64,000 nt of DNA from Pigmentibacter sp. JX0631. GTDB taxonomy: Bacteria; Bdellovibrionota_B; Oligoflexia; Silvanigrellales; Silvanigrellaceae. The stretch is from contig NZ_CP123622.1 in NCBI RefSeq assembly GCF_029873255.1, forward strand, positions 3,137,001 through 3,201,000, read 5' to 3'. Under the pieces are notes generated by a model that saw only the letters and a program-made list of their open reading frames with translations, ran no database searches and was not told where the DNA came from. A program made the translations under genes and the position numbers. Shown here in pieces: positions 17,843 through 27,283 of this stretch; the stretch's first letter is position 1; the number at the start of each line of letters is the position of its first letter.

Positions 17843-19132
17843 ATGGCAACTCAGAATGTGCTTATGCCTCAAATGGGTGAATCTATTCAAGAAGGAACAC
17901 TAACCCGCTGGCATAAAAAGTTAGGTGAGAAAGTTCAGAGAGAAGAAATTTTATTTGAAATATCTACAGACAAGGTAGATACAGAAATTCCATCTCCTGT
18001 TACTGGCGTTCTTGTCCAAATTTTAGCAAAAGAAGGCGAAACGGTTAGTGTAAATTCTGTAGTTGCGGTCATTGATGATGCTGCAACTCCGGGTGCAGTA
18101 GCTGAAGCTCCAAAAGAAGAAAAAGTAACAAAACAACCGCAACAAACTGTTCAAGTTGCCAGCAAAGATGTTGAGACAAGTAATGATGGTACTCAAAAAG
18201 TTTATGCGAGTCCTTTAGCAAGAAAAATGGCAGAAGAACACGCTTTAGATTTATCCAAAGTACAGGGATCTGGTGAAGGTAACAAAATTGTTAAAAACGA
18301 TGTCCTTGCTGCATTAGAATCTAAAACAGTTTCTCCATTAGTCGCTTCTGCGGCAGCAGCTGCTACTGCTCCTGCTGCAAAGGCGAGTTCAGATCATCTC
18401 AAATCAACAGGTGGTGGTTCTGAGGGAATTGTTGATGGTGTAAGAGTAAATCGTGTACCAATGACTGGAATGCGTAAGAAAATTGCAGAACATATGGTAA
18501 TGAGTAAAAGAACAAGTCCACATGTTACTTCAGTAATTGAAATTGATCTGCAAAAAATAGTTGATGTGCGTGCAAAATTTAAAGATAAATTTGAAGCTAT
18601 AAATGGCTTTAAATTAACCTTTATGCCATTTTTTATGCATGCTGCTATCGAAGCAATTAAAGCTGTTCCCATTGTAAACGCAAGTGTTGATGGTGATACT
18701 ATTCTCTATAAAAAAGATATTAATTTAGGCTGTGCCGTTGCACTTGATTGGGGCTTAATTGTTCCTGTTATTAAAAATGCTAGTGAGAGAAGTTTTGTCG
18801 GATTAGGCAGAGAACTCAATAATTTAGCTGATAAAGCAAGGGGTAAGAAACTTGCTCCTGATGATGTTCGCGGGGGAACATTTTCTATTACAAATTATGG
18901 TGGTTTTGGAACTGTTATAGGTCAGCCGATTATCAATCAACCTCAAGTGGCAATCTTTGGAATTGGTGCAATGCAAAAGAAACCAGTCGTCATTAATGAT
19001 GCTATAGCTATCAGAACGATGTGCTACTGTGTTTTATCATTTGATCACAGAGTTATTGATGGTTCAGATAGTGGTAAATTTTTAAGTACAGTTAAAAATG
19101 TAATTGAAAATTGGAATTTACCTGTCATCTAA
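17843..19132 (+). CDS. 2-oxo acid dehydrogenase E2 (dihydrolipoyl acyltransferase)
   Basis: Start ATG 17843 is 9 bp after AAAAGGA; the in-frame TTG six bases earlier is too close to that site. The product is 429 residues with one lipoyl domain (lipoyl-lysine in EISTDKVDTE, ~44), an Ala/Pro-rich linker, a peripheral subunit-binding domain (~120-160, ASPLARKMAEE), a second Ala-rich linker and the catalytic domain ending in SFDHRVIDGSDSG (His ~402). The single lipoyl domain and DKVDTE signature suit 2-oxoglutarate or branched-chain oxo-acid complexes better than pyruvate complexes. With leucine dehydrogenase nearby a branched-chain role is possible, but neither is proven. Confidence 0.9.
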   Translation: MATQNVLMPQMGESIQEGTLTRWHKKLGEKVQREEILFEISTDKVDTEIPSPVTGVLVQILAKEGETVSVNSVVAVIDDAATPGAVAEAPKEEKVTKQPQQTVQVASKDVETSNDGTQKVYASPLARKMAEEHALDLSKVQGSGEGNKIVKNDVLAALESKTVSPLVASAAAAATAPAAKASSDHLKSTGGGSEGIVDGVRVNRVPMTGMRKKIAEHMVMSKRTSPHVTSVIEIDLQKIVDVRAKFKDKFEAINGFKLTFMPFFMHAAIEAIKAVPIVNASVDGDTILYKKDINLGCAVALDWGLIVPVIKNASERSFVGLGRELNNLADKARGKKLAPDDVRGGTFSITNYGGFGTVIGQPIINQPQVAIFGIGAMQKKPVVINDAIAIRTMCYCVLSFDHRVIDGSDSGKFLSTVKNVIENWNLPVI

Positions 19133-19158
19133 GGTAGATTATGATGTAAATTTTTGTT

Positions 19159-19188
19159 AAACCCAAAGGGTATTCCTTTGGGTTTTTT
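19159..19188 (+). terminator. Rho-independent terminator after E2 gene
   Basis: Perfect stem AACCCAAAGG / CCTTTGGGTT, loop GTATT, then a T-run. It ends the lpd-E2 transcript. Confidence 0.92.
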
Positions 19189-19209
19189 AATTTGTATATT
19201 GAGGATGTA

Positions 19210-20292
19210 ATGAATTCTTTTCATAAAATAATATATAAATACTTTTTATGTATGTTTTTTTTACTAAAATCAAATTTTGTGTATGCAAATTTACCAATAA
19301 TTTGCATGGTATTAGATGTTGGTGGGAAAAACGATAAATCTTTTAATCAATCCGCAGTTGAAGGATTTCAACAGGCATTAGAATCTCTTGCTATTTCAAA
19401 AGAGAGTAAATTTTTAGAGACTCATTCCGATCAACAAATTCAACAATTTTTAAGAGCTTTTAGTGTAGATCCTAATTGCAAATTAATTATTTCTGTAGGA
19501 GTTAATCCTTCTACTCATGTTAAGGCTTTAGCAGAAAAATATTCAGATAAAAAATACTTAACAATTGATGCTGAAATTCATTCAAGTAAGAAAAATGTTC
19601 GTTCAGCTTTATTTCGAGAAGATCAAGGCGCTTTTTTAATGGGAGCTATTGCCGCAATGAAAAGTTCAACAAAGAAAGTTGCAATGATTGGCGGAATGGA
19701 TATTCCTATGATGAAACGATTTGGCGTAGCTTATGAAGCAGGCGCTAAACATATTTCTACAAAAATCGAAGTTTTGTATACTGTAATTGGTCCAAAAACC
19801 GAGGCCTGGAATAATCCTGCGAAAGCTAAAGAAATAGCAATTTCATTATTTACACAAGGATATGATGTTATATTTCAAGTGGCAGGACCTTCAGGACAAG
19901 GAATTTTTCAAGCAACAAAAGAATTCAATATAGATCTTGAAAAAAATAAAACAGGCAATCGTGTTCATAAATTTTTCACCATTGGTGTAGATTCAAATCA
20001 AAATTCAATTATCCCAGGAGCTGTATTAACAAGTATGTTGAAACATGTAGATATTGCTGTTTATATGGCAATAAAAGATATCGTTGAAGATAGGTTCACT
20101 TCCGAGACTAAATATTTTGATTTGCGCAATGGTGGAATTGATTGGGCCTATGATAAATATAATAGAATTTTACTTAGCGGATTAGAAATAAGAAAAATTA
20201 ATAAAATAAGGTCAGAAATAATTGATGGGAAAATAAAAGTCCCCGATTATTATGAATTAATGAAAAAAGCAAATAATAAAACTTTAAATTGA
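19210..20292 (+). CDS. BMP-family periplasmic nucleoside-type binding protein
   Basis: Start ATG 19210, five bases after GAGGA; an in-frame TTG at 19192 lies inside the end of the terminator. Residues 1-~27 are a signal peptide ending VYA. The ~360-residue product belongs to the basic-membrane-protein (BMP/PnrA/TmpC) family: DVGGKNDKSFNQSAVEGF opens the mature chain, with IGGMDIPMMKRFGVAYEAGA in the middle and IGVDSNQNSIIPG toward the end. Known members bind purine nucleosides for an ABC importer. There is no lipobox and no ABC genes follow, so its transporter partner must lie elsewhere. Convergent with the next gene, only 3 bp apart. Confidence 0.85.
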   Translation: MNSFHKIIYKYFLCMFFLLKSNFVYANLPIICMVLDVGGKNDKSFNQSAVEGFQQALESLAISKESKFLETHSDQQIQQFLRAFSVDPNCKLIISVGVNPSTHVKALAEKYSDKKYLTIDAEIHSSKKNVRSALFREDQGAFLMGAIAAMKSSTKKVAMIGGMDIPMMKRFGVAYEAGAKHISTKIEVLYTVIGPKTEAWNNPAKAKEIAISLFTQGYDVIFQVAGPSGQGIFQATKEFNIDLEKNKTGNRVHKFFTIGVDSNQNSIIPGAVLTSMLKHVDIAVYMAIKDIVEDRFTSETKYFDLRNGGIDWAYDKYNRILLSGLEIRKINKIRSEIIDGKIKVPDYYELMKKANNKTLN

Positions 20293-20295
20293 AAA

Positions 20296-21102
20296 TTACT
20301 TTAAATATTTATCAAAAAATTGTTTATACTTTTTGCTTGATTTTAGGTTTTTTAATTCTATATCATAGGCTTTCATTAATGCAATAATATCTCCATATTT
20401 TTCATGGGAAAATTTAGAATTTTTTGCAAAGGTATTGTAGTAAAGTTTTTTAAATAACACTGTGTCATAATATGTTATATTTTTTAATTCCAGTTTTTTT
20501 GCGGTATAAATCCCAATATTTTTATCTTGAGGATATAGTTGTATTCTGTTTCCAGCTAATTTTTTCATGTTACTTTCTACATTTAGGGAAGGTTCAATGA
20601 GTGGATGATAAAGCTGATTCGGCTTATCTACCCAAGGAAATGCTTTCCAAAAATCAGAATTATAGGAATTTTCATGAATCACACCCACAATAAGTTTGTG
20701 TGCTTTAACATCATCATAACTTTTAATTTTATACTTTCTCTTTGTTAGATTATTCGTAAATAATACAAATACGGTTTCCCAAACAGCATTTTCTGGATAG
20801 AATAAAAACTTTTCTCTATCAGGGTTTTTTGATACCTTTATTCCGATGTCAACGACTCCAGCTTCTAAAGATAACTCGCATCTGGCCCATGGCATTTGTT
20901 CAATAAAGTATTCCACCCCTAGTTTATTAAATATATATGTAAAAACATCAATATCTATTCCTTTTACTTCTCCTGTGTCCCGATTAGCTTCTACAAACGG
21001 AGGACTTTGTTCTGTACATATCCGAACTGAGTTTCCTGCAAAAATAGAAAATTGCGAAAAAAGTAAAACAAGAAAAGTAAGATATTTGAAAAAGCAAATC
21101 AT
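20296..21102 (-). CDS. periplasmic substrate-binding protein, family 3 (amino-acid type)
   Basis: A 268-residue protein with a signal peptide (residues 1-~22, ending IFA-GN) and the bacterial family 3 solute-binding fold: VRICTEQSPPF at the mature N-terminus, GIDIDVFTYIFNKLGVEYF, then GVVDIGIKVSKNPDREKF. The usual GxxDxxxxGxxxTxxR motif is present but altered. It is a lone gene without permease or ATPase. Such stand-alone relatives may serve other transporters or signalling proteins. Substrate unknown. Upstream (21103-21247) is AT-rich with no promoter that I would name. Confidence 0.75.
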   Translation of the reverse strand: MICFFKYLTFLVLLFSQFSIFAGNSVRICTEQSPPFVEANRDTGEVKGIDIDVFTYIFNKLGVEYFIEQMPWARCELSLEAGVVDIGIKVSKNPDREKFLFYPENAVWETVFVLFTNNLTKRKYKIKSYDDVKAHKLIVGVIHENSYNSDFWKAFPWVDKPNQLYHPLIEPSLNVESNMKKLAGNRIQLYPQDKNIGIYTAKKLELKNITYYDTVLFKKLYYNTFAKNSKFSHEKYGDIIALMKAYDIELKNLKSSKKYKQFFDKYLK

Positions 21103-21247
21103 AAATCATCCTGAAAAAAATTTTAGTTGATTCTCTTAGATTAGAATAGAATATTAGAAAATAAATATATGTTAAATTGAATACAATTTTTTTGACTCTT
21201 TTTCGGTTTTATTTATTTTGAGTACTAAGAATTACAAAGAGTGAAGC

Positions 21248-23023
21248 TTACATTCTAGCAGGTGCAGGAATTCCAAGTAATTTTAATCCTTCTGAAATTG
21301 CTTGTTTTGAGCATTTAACTAAATGTAAACGGGAATTTTTAATATTGTCGCTGGCATTTTTAATGGGACAGTTTTCGTAAAAACGATTAAAGCTTTTTGC
21401 AAGATCATATAAGTAATTAGCTAGGATTGATGGTCTATTTTGGAAACCAGCTTGTAAAGCAAATTCATTAAATTGTGATAAGAGAAAAACCAATTCATGC
21501 TCTTGTATTTCATTTATTTCAATTGAGCTGTTAGAAGAAGGTGATCCAATTTTATCTAAGATACTTGAACAACGTGCATGCACATATTGCAAGTAAGGTC
21601 CTGTTTCGCCGTCAAGTTTAAGCCATTCCTCTAAGGAAAAATTTATTTGAGTATTATTATCAACCCGTAACATACCATATTTAAGAGCGCCAATTGTTAT
21701 AATTTTAGCAGTGTCTTCAATTTCTACATCGGACCATTGCCCTTTGTATCGTTCTAAGTAATCAGCAGTTACTTTTTGCTCCATCTTATTTTTTAAATCG
21801 AATAATTGTAATCCATTTAATTGTCTTGAACTAAAGGGTTTACCATCTTCAGTATTAACTGTTTCATAAGATAAATGTACTGATTTTGCAGCTTGTGGAT
21901 AGCCCATGATTTCTGCAATTTTAAATAATTGTTGGAAGTGCAGTTTTTGGCGGGAGTCCACGACAATGATAGATTTTGTTACTTCAGGGTCTGAGAATTT
22001 TTTAGTTATCAGATCAATGTCTTTTGTAAGATATAATCCATTTCCGTCGGATTTTAAGAGCATCGCAAAGCCTAATTTCCATGCGGATAAATCTAAACCT
22101 ATTGCTCCGTTGTCTTTTATAAATACGCCTTCAGCATATTTCCTTTTTACTAGTTCTTTTGAAGGTGCTTCGCATTCGCTTTCAAAGTACCAGGTATCAA
22201 ATTTTGTATCTAGCCAATCATAAATGTTTCTTAATTCTTCAAGGCTCCATTCACGAGTTTCTTTCCAAAGATCATAGTAATTTCCAGATTTATTATTCAG
22301 TTGATGTAATATTTCAGAAATATCTTTTTTAACTTTTGCTTCTTCTTCGGTTTTTTCTATAGCTTTAAAAGCATCGACTGCTTCAGCATATATTTGCCCA
22401 AGCCATTGAGTTTTATTTTGAGTAGGTAAATCTTTTTTTGCGGGATGTGTAAGATACCAAATTACCTTTGCGACATGTGTTCCTACATCACCGGGGTAAG
22501 TTGCCCGTACGACTTTATTTCCAATGTACTCTAGTAAATTAGCAACAGAGTCACCTAACACTAAACAACGTAAATGTCCTACATGCATAGCTTTATGCGT
22601 ATTTGGTTGAGAGTATTCTAATACAATTTTTTCTTTTTCATTGTCTTGCAGTAAATTTTTATGAAAATAAGTATTGCTTGAGAAATCTAGTGCCAATTGG
22701 TTTGCGTATTGATTAAAGTTACAATGGAAATTTAAATAAGCATTAATACAAGCTACTTCTTTAATAAATTTTTTATTTTTTTTATTTAAATTTTCACTTA
22801 AAATTTGAGCTATTTTATTTGGTGCTTGACGAAACGATTTTGCAAATGGAAAACAAGGTAAAGCTGCTTGGCCAAAGGAGAATTCTGGAGGTATAGTCAA
22901 CATTTTATAAATGTCTTCTTGTTTTGTTTGAAATTCTACATTTAATTCTGAGCTTATAATTATTAACTCATTATAAATGAGTTCAGCGATTTCTTGTTTA
23001 AAAGGATCATGCATTGTTGTCAT
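21248..23023 (-). CDS. argS: arginyl-tRNA synthetase
   Basis: Class I synthetase charging tRNA-Arg. The frame is open back to TTG 23104, but family members begin close to the residues MTTMHDPFKQ, so ATG 23023 (or 23014) is preferred; ribosome sites are weak for all. The product is about 591 residues. The N-terminal tRNA-binding domain is followed by the HIGH-type motif PNTHKAMHVGHLR and the KMSKS-equivalent DGKPFSSRQ, both typical of ArgRS, and the chain ends with the usual LGIPAPARM. It is the last gene before a convergent region; radA is upstream on the same strand with a 165-bp gap. Confidence 0.93.
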   Translation of the reverse strand: MTTMHDPFKQEIAELIYNELIIISSELNVEFQTKQEDIYKMLTIPPEFSFGQAALPCFPFAKSFRQAPNKIAQILSENLNKKNKKFIKEVACINAYLNFHCNFNQYANQLALDFSSNTYFHKNLLQDNEKEKIVLEYSQPNTHKAMHVGHLRCLVLGDSVANLLEYIGNKVVRATYPGDVGTHVAKVIWYLTHPAKKDLPTQNKTQWLGQIYAEAVDAFKAIEKTEEEAKVKKDISEILHQLNNKSGNYYDLWKETREWSLEELRNIYDWLDTKFDTWYFESECEAPSKELVKRKYAEGVFIKDNGAIGLDLSAWKLGFAMLLKSDGNGLYLTKDIDLITKKFSDPEVTKSIIVVDSRQKLHFQQLFKIAEIMGYPQAAKSVHLSYETVNTEDGKPFSSRQLNGLQLFDLKNKMEQKVTADYLERYKGQWSDVEIEDTAKIITIGALKYGMLRVDNNTQINFSLEEWLKLDGETGPYLQYVHARCSSILDKIGSPSSNSSIEINEIQEHELVFLLSQFNEFALQAGFQNRPSILANYLYDLAKSFNRFYENCPIKNASDNIKNSRLHLVKCSKQAISEGLKLLGIPAPARM

Positions 23024-23188
23024 TTCGCACCAAATTTTTAGTTGGAATTTAAAATACTGTTTCCAGTTAGAATTTGCATATGACAAATTCTTTCCCGAGA
23101 GCAATAAAATTTTAGGATATTTTAAATACCAAAAGTTGTCTAGATAAAATTATTGAAAAATTATTATTTTTTATTTAATTACAATAAG

Positions 23189-24574
23189 TTATCTATCCTT
23201 GTGAACTATTTCATTAATATGTTCTACTGGAATTACAAAAAAAGGATGTTCAGATTTTTCTATAAGTTTCAATATATGAGGCTGTTCTAATTGATAATTT
23301 TGGGACGGAATAAAAACTTTTTCAAACCCGAGCTTCTGCGCTTCTTGGATTCTCGCTAACGCATGATTTACCATTCGTATTTCTCCAGACAATCCTACTT
23401 CCCCAAAATAAGCTGATTTTGCTGGTAAAAGTTTGTTAAATAGGCTTGAAGTTACTGCGGCCGCAGTTGCTAGATCGATTGCAGTTTCATATATTTTAAA
23501 ACCACCAGTAATGTTTGCATAAACATCTTGAGTGGATAAAAATAGACCAGCTCTTTTTTCAAGTACTGCAAGTAAAATTGTAAAACGATTGGTATCAAAT
23601 CCAGTTGCCAATCGTCTCGGAGATGCAAAAGATGTCTTTCCAACAAGTACTTGGACTTCAAGTAAAATGGGGCGCGTGCCTTCCATTGTAATAGTGACAG
23701 CAGAACCTTCACAACCTTTCTTATTTTGATCTAAAAAGAGTGAACTAGGATTAGGGATATCAACGAGACCATGGCCTTGCATGGCAAAAACTCCTATTTC
23801 TCCTGTAGAACCAAAGCGATTTTTTTGTGCTCTTAATATGCGATAACCACTAGAATAATCACCTTCTAAATGCATTACAGTATCAACTAGATGTTCAAGT
23901 AATTTTGGACCTGCTATGTTACCTTCTTTTGTTACGTGGCCAATAACAAAGGTTGAGATATTTTGGCTTTTTGCATTTTGTAAAATTAGATTAGTACATT
24001 CACGCACTTGGCTAACATTTCCAGGACTTCCAGGCAGTTCTGGGTTATATACGGTTTGGATAGAATCTATGACTAAAACTTCTGGTTTTGTTGTTTTTGC
24101 TGCTTCTAGAATGGCCAAAATATTTGTTTCATTTGTTACAAGGATATTCATATGCAAGGAGCCAAGTCTTTCGGCTCTAAGTTTTATTTGGGTACAACTT
24201 TCTTCACCGCTGGCGTAAAGAACCCTGTATCCACGTTGGGCTAATCCATTTAAAGCTTGCAAAAGCAGAGTTGATTTGCCAATTCCTGGATCACCACTCA
24301 GTAAAATTAAACTTCCTACAACCAAACCCCCACCTAAAACTCTATCCAGCTCAGGAACACCACAAAATAAACGTCTTTCTAATTTTTCTTCAACTTTTGG
24401 AAGGGGTTTTATATCCGCCTTATTGCCATTTATATTTTGTTGATACTGATTTTTTTGGACTGTTTCTTCATGGATAGAATTCCAAGCGTCACAATCAGGA
24501 CATTTACCTAACCATTTGGGATGAATTGATCCGCATGAATTGCAGACGAAAATCTGTTTTAAAGAATTTTTCAT
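23189..24574 (-). CDS. radA: DNA repair protein RadA
   Basis: A 461-residue RecA-like branch-migration helicase. A zinc finger at Cys11/Cys14/Cys25/Cys28 (CNSCGSIHPKWLGKCPDC) precedes the ATPase core with Walker A GDPGIGKST (~95), the RadA-specific KNRFG motif (AQKNRFGSTGEIG, ~250) and a Lon-protease-like C-terminal domain. Length and domain order are normal. The upstream RlmD-like gene ends 14 bp before its ATG, so they probably share a transcript. Confidence 0.96.
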   Translation of the reverse strand: MKNSLKQIFVCNSCGSIHPKWLGKCPDCDAWNSIHEETVQKNQYQQNINGNKADIKPLPKVEEKLERRLFCGVPELDRVLGGGLVVGSLILLSGDPGIGKSTLLLQALNGLAQRGYRVLYASGEESCTQIKLRAERLGSLHMNILVTNETNILAILEAAKTTKPEVLVIDSIQTVYNPELPGSPGNVSQVRECTNLILQNAKSQNISTFVIGHVTKEGNIAGPKLLEHLVDTVMHLEGDYSSGYRILRAQKNRFGSTGEIGVFAMQGHGLVDIPNPSSLFLDQNKKGCEGSAVTITMEGTRPILLEVQVLVGKTSFASPRRLATGFDTNRFTILLAVLEKRAGLFLSTQDVYANITGGFKIYETAIDLATAAAVTSSLFNKLLPAKSAYFGEVGLSGEIRMVNHALARIQEAQKLGFEKVFIPSQNYQLEQPHILKLIEKSEHPFFVIPVEHINEIVHKDR

Positions 24575-24588
24575 AGTTAAATCCGTAA

Positions 24589-25992
24589 TTACTCATTTTT
24601 TTCGAAACAACCTAATACTTCGTAGTGTGTAGTATGACCGAAGGAATCAAATAATGTTAGATTGTTTAATTGAAAGCCACCTTCTAAGAGCACACGTGAG
24701 TCTCTTGCAAAACTTGCTGGATCACAAGCCAGATACAAAATAAGAGCATTTTTTGCACAGAGTTCGACTATTTTCTGCATATTAGGAATTGTACAGCCTG
24801 CACGTGGAGGATCTAAAATTAAGATATGAATTCCCTGATAATTATTTGGATCTTGAGACTTTAATTGAAATTGTTCATTTATAAAATCATCGACATTTTG
24901 TGTTTTTCCTTGCACAGGAAAATTTTTATAGTTTTGATTTAATGAATCAATTGCTTCTTTTATGCCTTCAATTCCATAGCAATTAATTTTTAAATTATAT
25001 TGTTGACCAACAAAGTAAGGAATTCCTGTAAAAACTCCAGCACCAGAATATAAGTCATAAGTGATAAAATTTTGAATTTTATTTTGATTTTTTTTGAGAA
25101 AAAAATCGATACTCATTTTTATATATTTGTAGTAATGAAAAATACAATTTATGTGCGGTTGAACAAAACTTTGTTTTTTTAATTTAAATTTTTGTAAATC
25201 CGGATGTTTTATTAATATGTGTTGATCTTGATTGATTTCAAGATTTTTTTCAATAATTTTATGAATATTTCCTACTTGTAAAGATTTTTCAAAATTAAAA
25301 ATATCAGCAATATTTATTACTATTTTCCCATCATCACTTTCAGTGACTTCAATTTCACATTCCCAATGTTTATTTTCTAGAAGTGAAACACATTTTAGCA
25401 GAGTTTTTTTTATGAATTCTATTTTATGATTAATCAATTCTGTAGAAATTAAACACTTTGAAATATTTATTACTTTATTTGAACTGCTTTGTTTAAAGCC
25501 AAGATTTTTTCCATCAAAATGTAACCGAATCCTTCGACGATAATATTCTTTCTTTAAGTAAACAACTTCAAGAATTTGTTCTGCTTTACTAAAATGAGAA
25601 TGATTCCATTTACCAATTCGTTTTAAAGTTTCAAAAAACCATTTTAATTTAAAATTCGTTTGTAATTCAGGAGAAATATGTTGTAATTGGCAACCACCAC
25701 ATAATTCATAATATTGACAAGGTGGTAGCGATCTAAAGGAAGCGGTTGTTTCTAATTTTGCTAAAATTGCGAGTTTATAAGTAGATTTTTTCTTGATAAT
25801 TTCTACTTTAGCTTTTTCTCCAGGTAAAAGATCTTTGACAAAAACAATAATTTGATCTTCACCTTTTGCAATAGCTTTGCCATCTGTAGCTAAATCATAA
25901 GCAGTAATTGTTTCTCTATCATTTTTTTTTGCAGTAGTATGAGAAAGTGAGGTCTTTGAAAGAGATTTTTGTTTAGATCGATTACGTTGCAT
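24589..25992 (-). CDS. RNA m5U methyltransferase (RumA/RlmD-RlmC/TrmA family)
   Basis: A 467-residue SAM-dependent RNA uridine C5-methyltransferase. The N-terminus (~25 residues) is basic, followed by a TRAM domain (~30-85, AIAKGEDQIIVFVKDLLPGE). The iron-sulphur cysteines are in the CQYYELCGGCQ segment (~97-107). The C-terminal methylase domain has YDLYSGAGVF for SAM, DPPRAGC with the nucleophilic cysteine, and the partial P-loop-like YLACDPASFARD. The Fe-S motif is typical of the 23S rRNA enzymes RlmD/RlmC rather than TrmA, but the position modified is not decidable by eye. Same strand as radA, 14 bp apart. Confidence 0.88.
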   Translation of the reverse strand: MQRNRSKQKSLSKTSLSHTTAKKNDRETITAYDLATDGKAIAKGEDQIIVFVKDLLPGEKAKVEIIKKKSTYKLAILAKLETTASFRSLPPCQYYELCGGCQLQHISPELQTNFKLKWFFETLKRIGKWNHSHFSKAEQILEVVYLKKEYYRRRIRLHFDGKNLGFKQSSSNKVINISKCLISTELINHKIEFIKKTLLKCVSLLENKHWECEIEVTESDDGKIVINIADIFNFEKSLQVGNIHKIIEKNLEINQDQHILIKHPDLQKFKLKKQSFVQPHINCIFHYYKYIKMSIDFFLKKNQNKIQNFITYDLYSGAGVFTGIPYFVGQQYNLKINCYGIEGIKEAIDSLNQNYKNFPVQGKTQNVDDFINEQFQLKSQDPNNYQGIHILILDPPRAGCTIPNMQKIVELCAKNALILYLACDPASFARDSRVLLEGGFQLNNLTLFDSFGHTTHYEVLGCFEKNE

Positions 25993-26005
25993 TTAGAATA
26001 AATAC

Positions 26006-27169
26006 CTATTGATTTGGTGGTGGCCAAGGTTGTGTAAATTTAATAATTATATTTGATTTCCGAATTTGAATACGTGTTCCTTCAGAAAGAGCTTCAACTT
26101 TCGAGTTTTTTGCACTTTCTTCTGATAAATATTTAACATATGTAGGTTTTTCTTTTTCACTACCAATGTTTTTAGCATTTATCGTTCCTTTATTCATGAT
26201 AATTTCTGATCCCGCTATTTTGCCGGGATCTCCAAGGCATTCCAAATTACCATTCGTAATCACCTTTGAAGCTAAAATAGCTTTTTCAACTTTTACGTTA
26301 CCTTCAATAATAAAACAACTTGATTGAATAAAAACAGCTTCAAGATTTCCTTGAATTTGAACAGCTTTTGTTTCATCTGTTGGATTATTTGTTTGTATTC
26401 CACTTTTTGCTTTAACATTGCCTTTAACTTGAATTTTGGAAGCAGACCAAAATTCTTCAAGAGTTAAATCACCATCAACAACCCAATCAAGAGATCCTTG
26501 TAATTCACATTTAACAACGACGCTACAAGGGAAGTGAACTTTATGAAATTGATCGGGGCGAACATCTTTTACAGTATAAAAATCAATGTAATCGATTTTT
26601 CCGTCATGTTGGATCACAGCTTGTCCGCCTTTAGCACATTTTATTTCACCATTTTTATCGAGAATAAATTCAGGATGAGTTGTAATAACTTTTTTTTCAT
26701 CAACTTTTTCTCCAGTTAAAGGTAGTACGTTAGGTAATTCTTCACCATAGATTGTTTTTGCCAAACTGGCAGGAGTTGGTTGTTTAATGATTCCAAAGGG
26801 TATTCCTGGTCTTACTAAATCTTTTGGCATAGTAATAGGATTTAACCATTTAATTGTTGCTGGTTTTGCAGGCATATAAGGACTGCCTTTAATTAATATG
26901 AAATTTTTTTCAAATTGCTTTTGTTTTGAAGCAGCGCATTGAATAAGTTCTTGAAATGCCTGTTGAGAAGGTTTGGCAGAGAAACCTAATTTTACTAAGT
27001 ATGCAGATAATTGTTCAAATGTTAATTTTGCGACTTCAGGACTAATATTTGATTTTGCAGGGATAAATGCTTCCATGCCATCAGGTGCAGCAACTATTTG
27101 AAAGAATTTTTTTACTGATGGAGAGGAAGCGGGCGCTGTTGGACTTTTAGGTGGTTCTGGTGAATTCAT
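26006..27169 (-). CDS. FapA-domain (DUF342) polymer-forming-like protein
   Basis: A 387-residue cytoplasmic protein without signal or membrane helix. After a Pro/Ser-rich start and an N-terminal domain (~20-110), residues ~130-345 carry the FapA/DUF342 fold: PGIPFGI, LPLTGEKVDEKK, then successive short beta-helix turns such as VVDGDLTLEEF, IQVKGNVKAKSG, VQIQGNLEAV, FIIEGNVKVEKA and ITNGNLECLG. Relatives include FapA and proteins linked to flagellar or envelope assembly; the specific role here is unknown. It lies 13 bp upstream of the methyltransferase gene on the same strand, with no flagellar genes nearby. Confidence 0.75.
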   Translation of the reverse strand: MNSPEPPKSPTAPASSPSVKKFFQIVAAPDGMEAFIPAKSNISPEVAKLTFEQLSAYLVKLGFSAKPSQQAFQELIQCAASKQKQFEKNFILIKGSPYMPAKPATIKWLNPITMPKDLVRPGIPFGIIKQPTPASLAKTIYGEELPNVLPLTGEKVDEKKVITTHPEFILDKNGEIKCAKGGQAVIQHDGKIDYIDFYTVKDVRPDQFHKVHFPCSVVVKCELQGSLDWVVDGDLTLEEFWSASKIQVKGNVKAKSGIQTNNPTDETKAVQIQGNLEAVFIQSSCFIIEGNVKVEKAILASKVITNGNLECLGDPGKIAGSEIIMNKGTINAKNIGSEKEKPTYVKYLSEESAKNSKVEALSEGTRIQIRKSNIIIKFTQPWPPPNQ

Positions 27170-27283
27170 AGATTTAACTCCAAATGCGCAATTAAAATTG
27201 GTTTTATATTAGTTTAACAGAAATTTGTATTTCTACCAAGAAAAGCCAATATTTTAAGCATATGAAGAGGGATGAAAAGAAAA

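Noticed and set aside
21103-21247. Possible terminator for argS (ACTCTTT/AAAGAGT)
   Set aside because: The arms are about 35 bases apart with no stable inner stem; not convincing.
23916-24218. 100-codon plus-strand frame opposite radA
   Set aside because: Entirely antisense to radA; no start signal.
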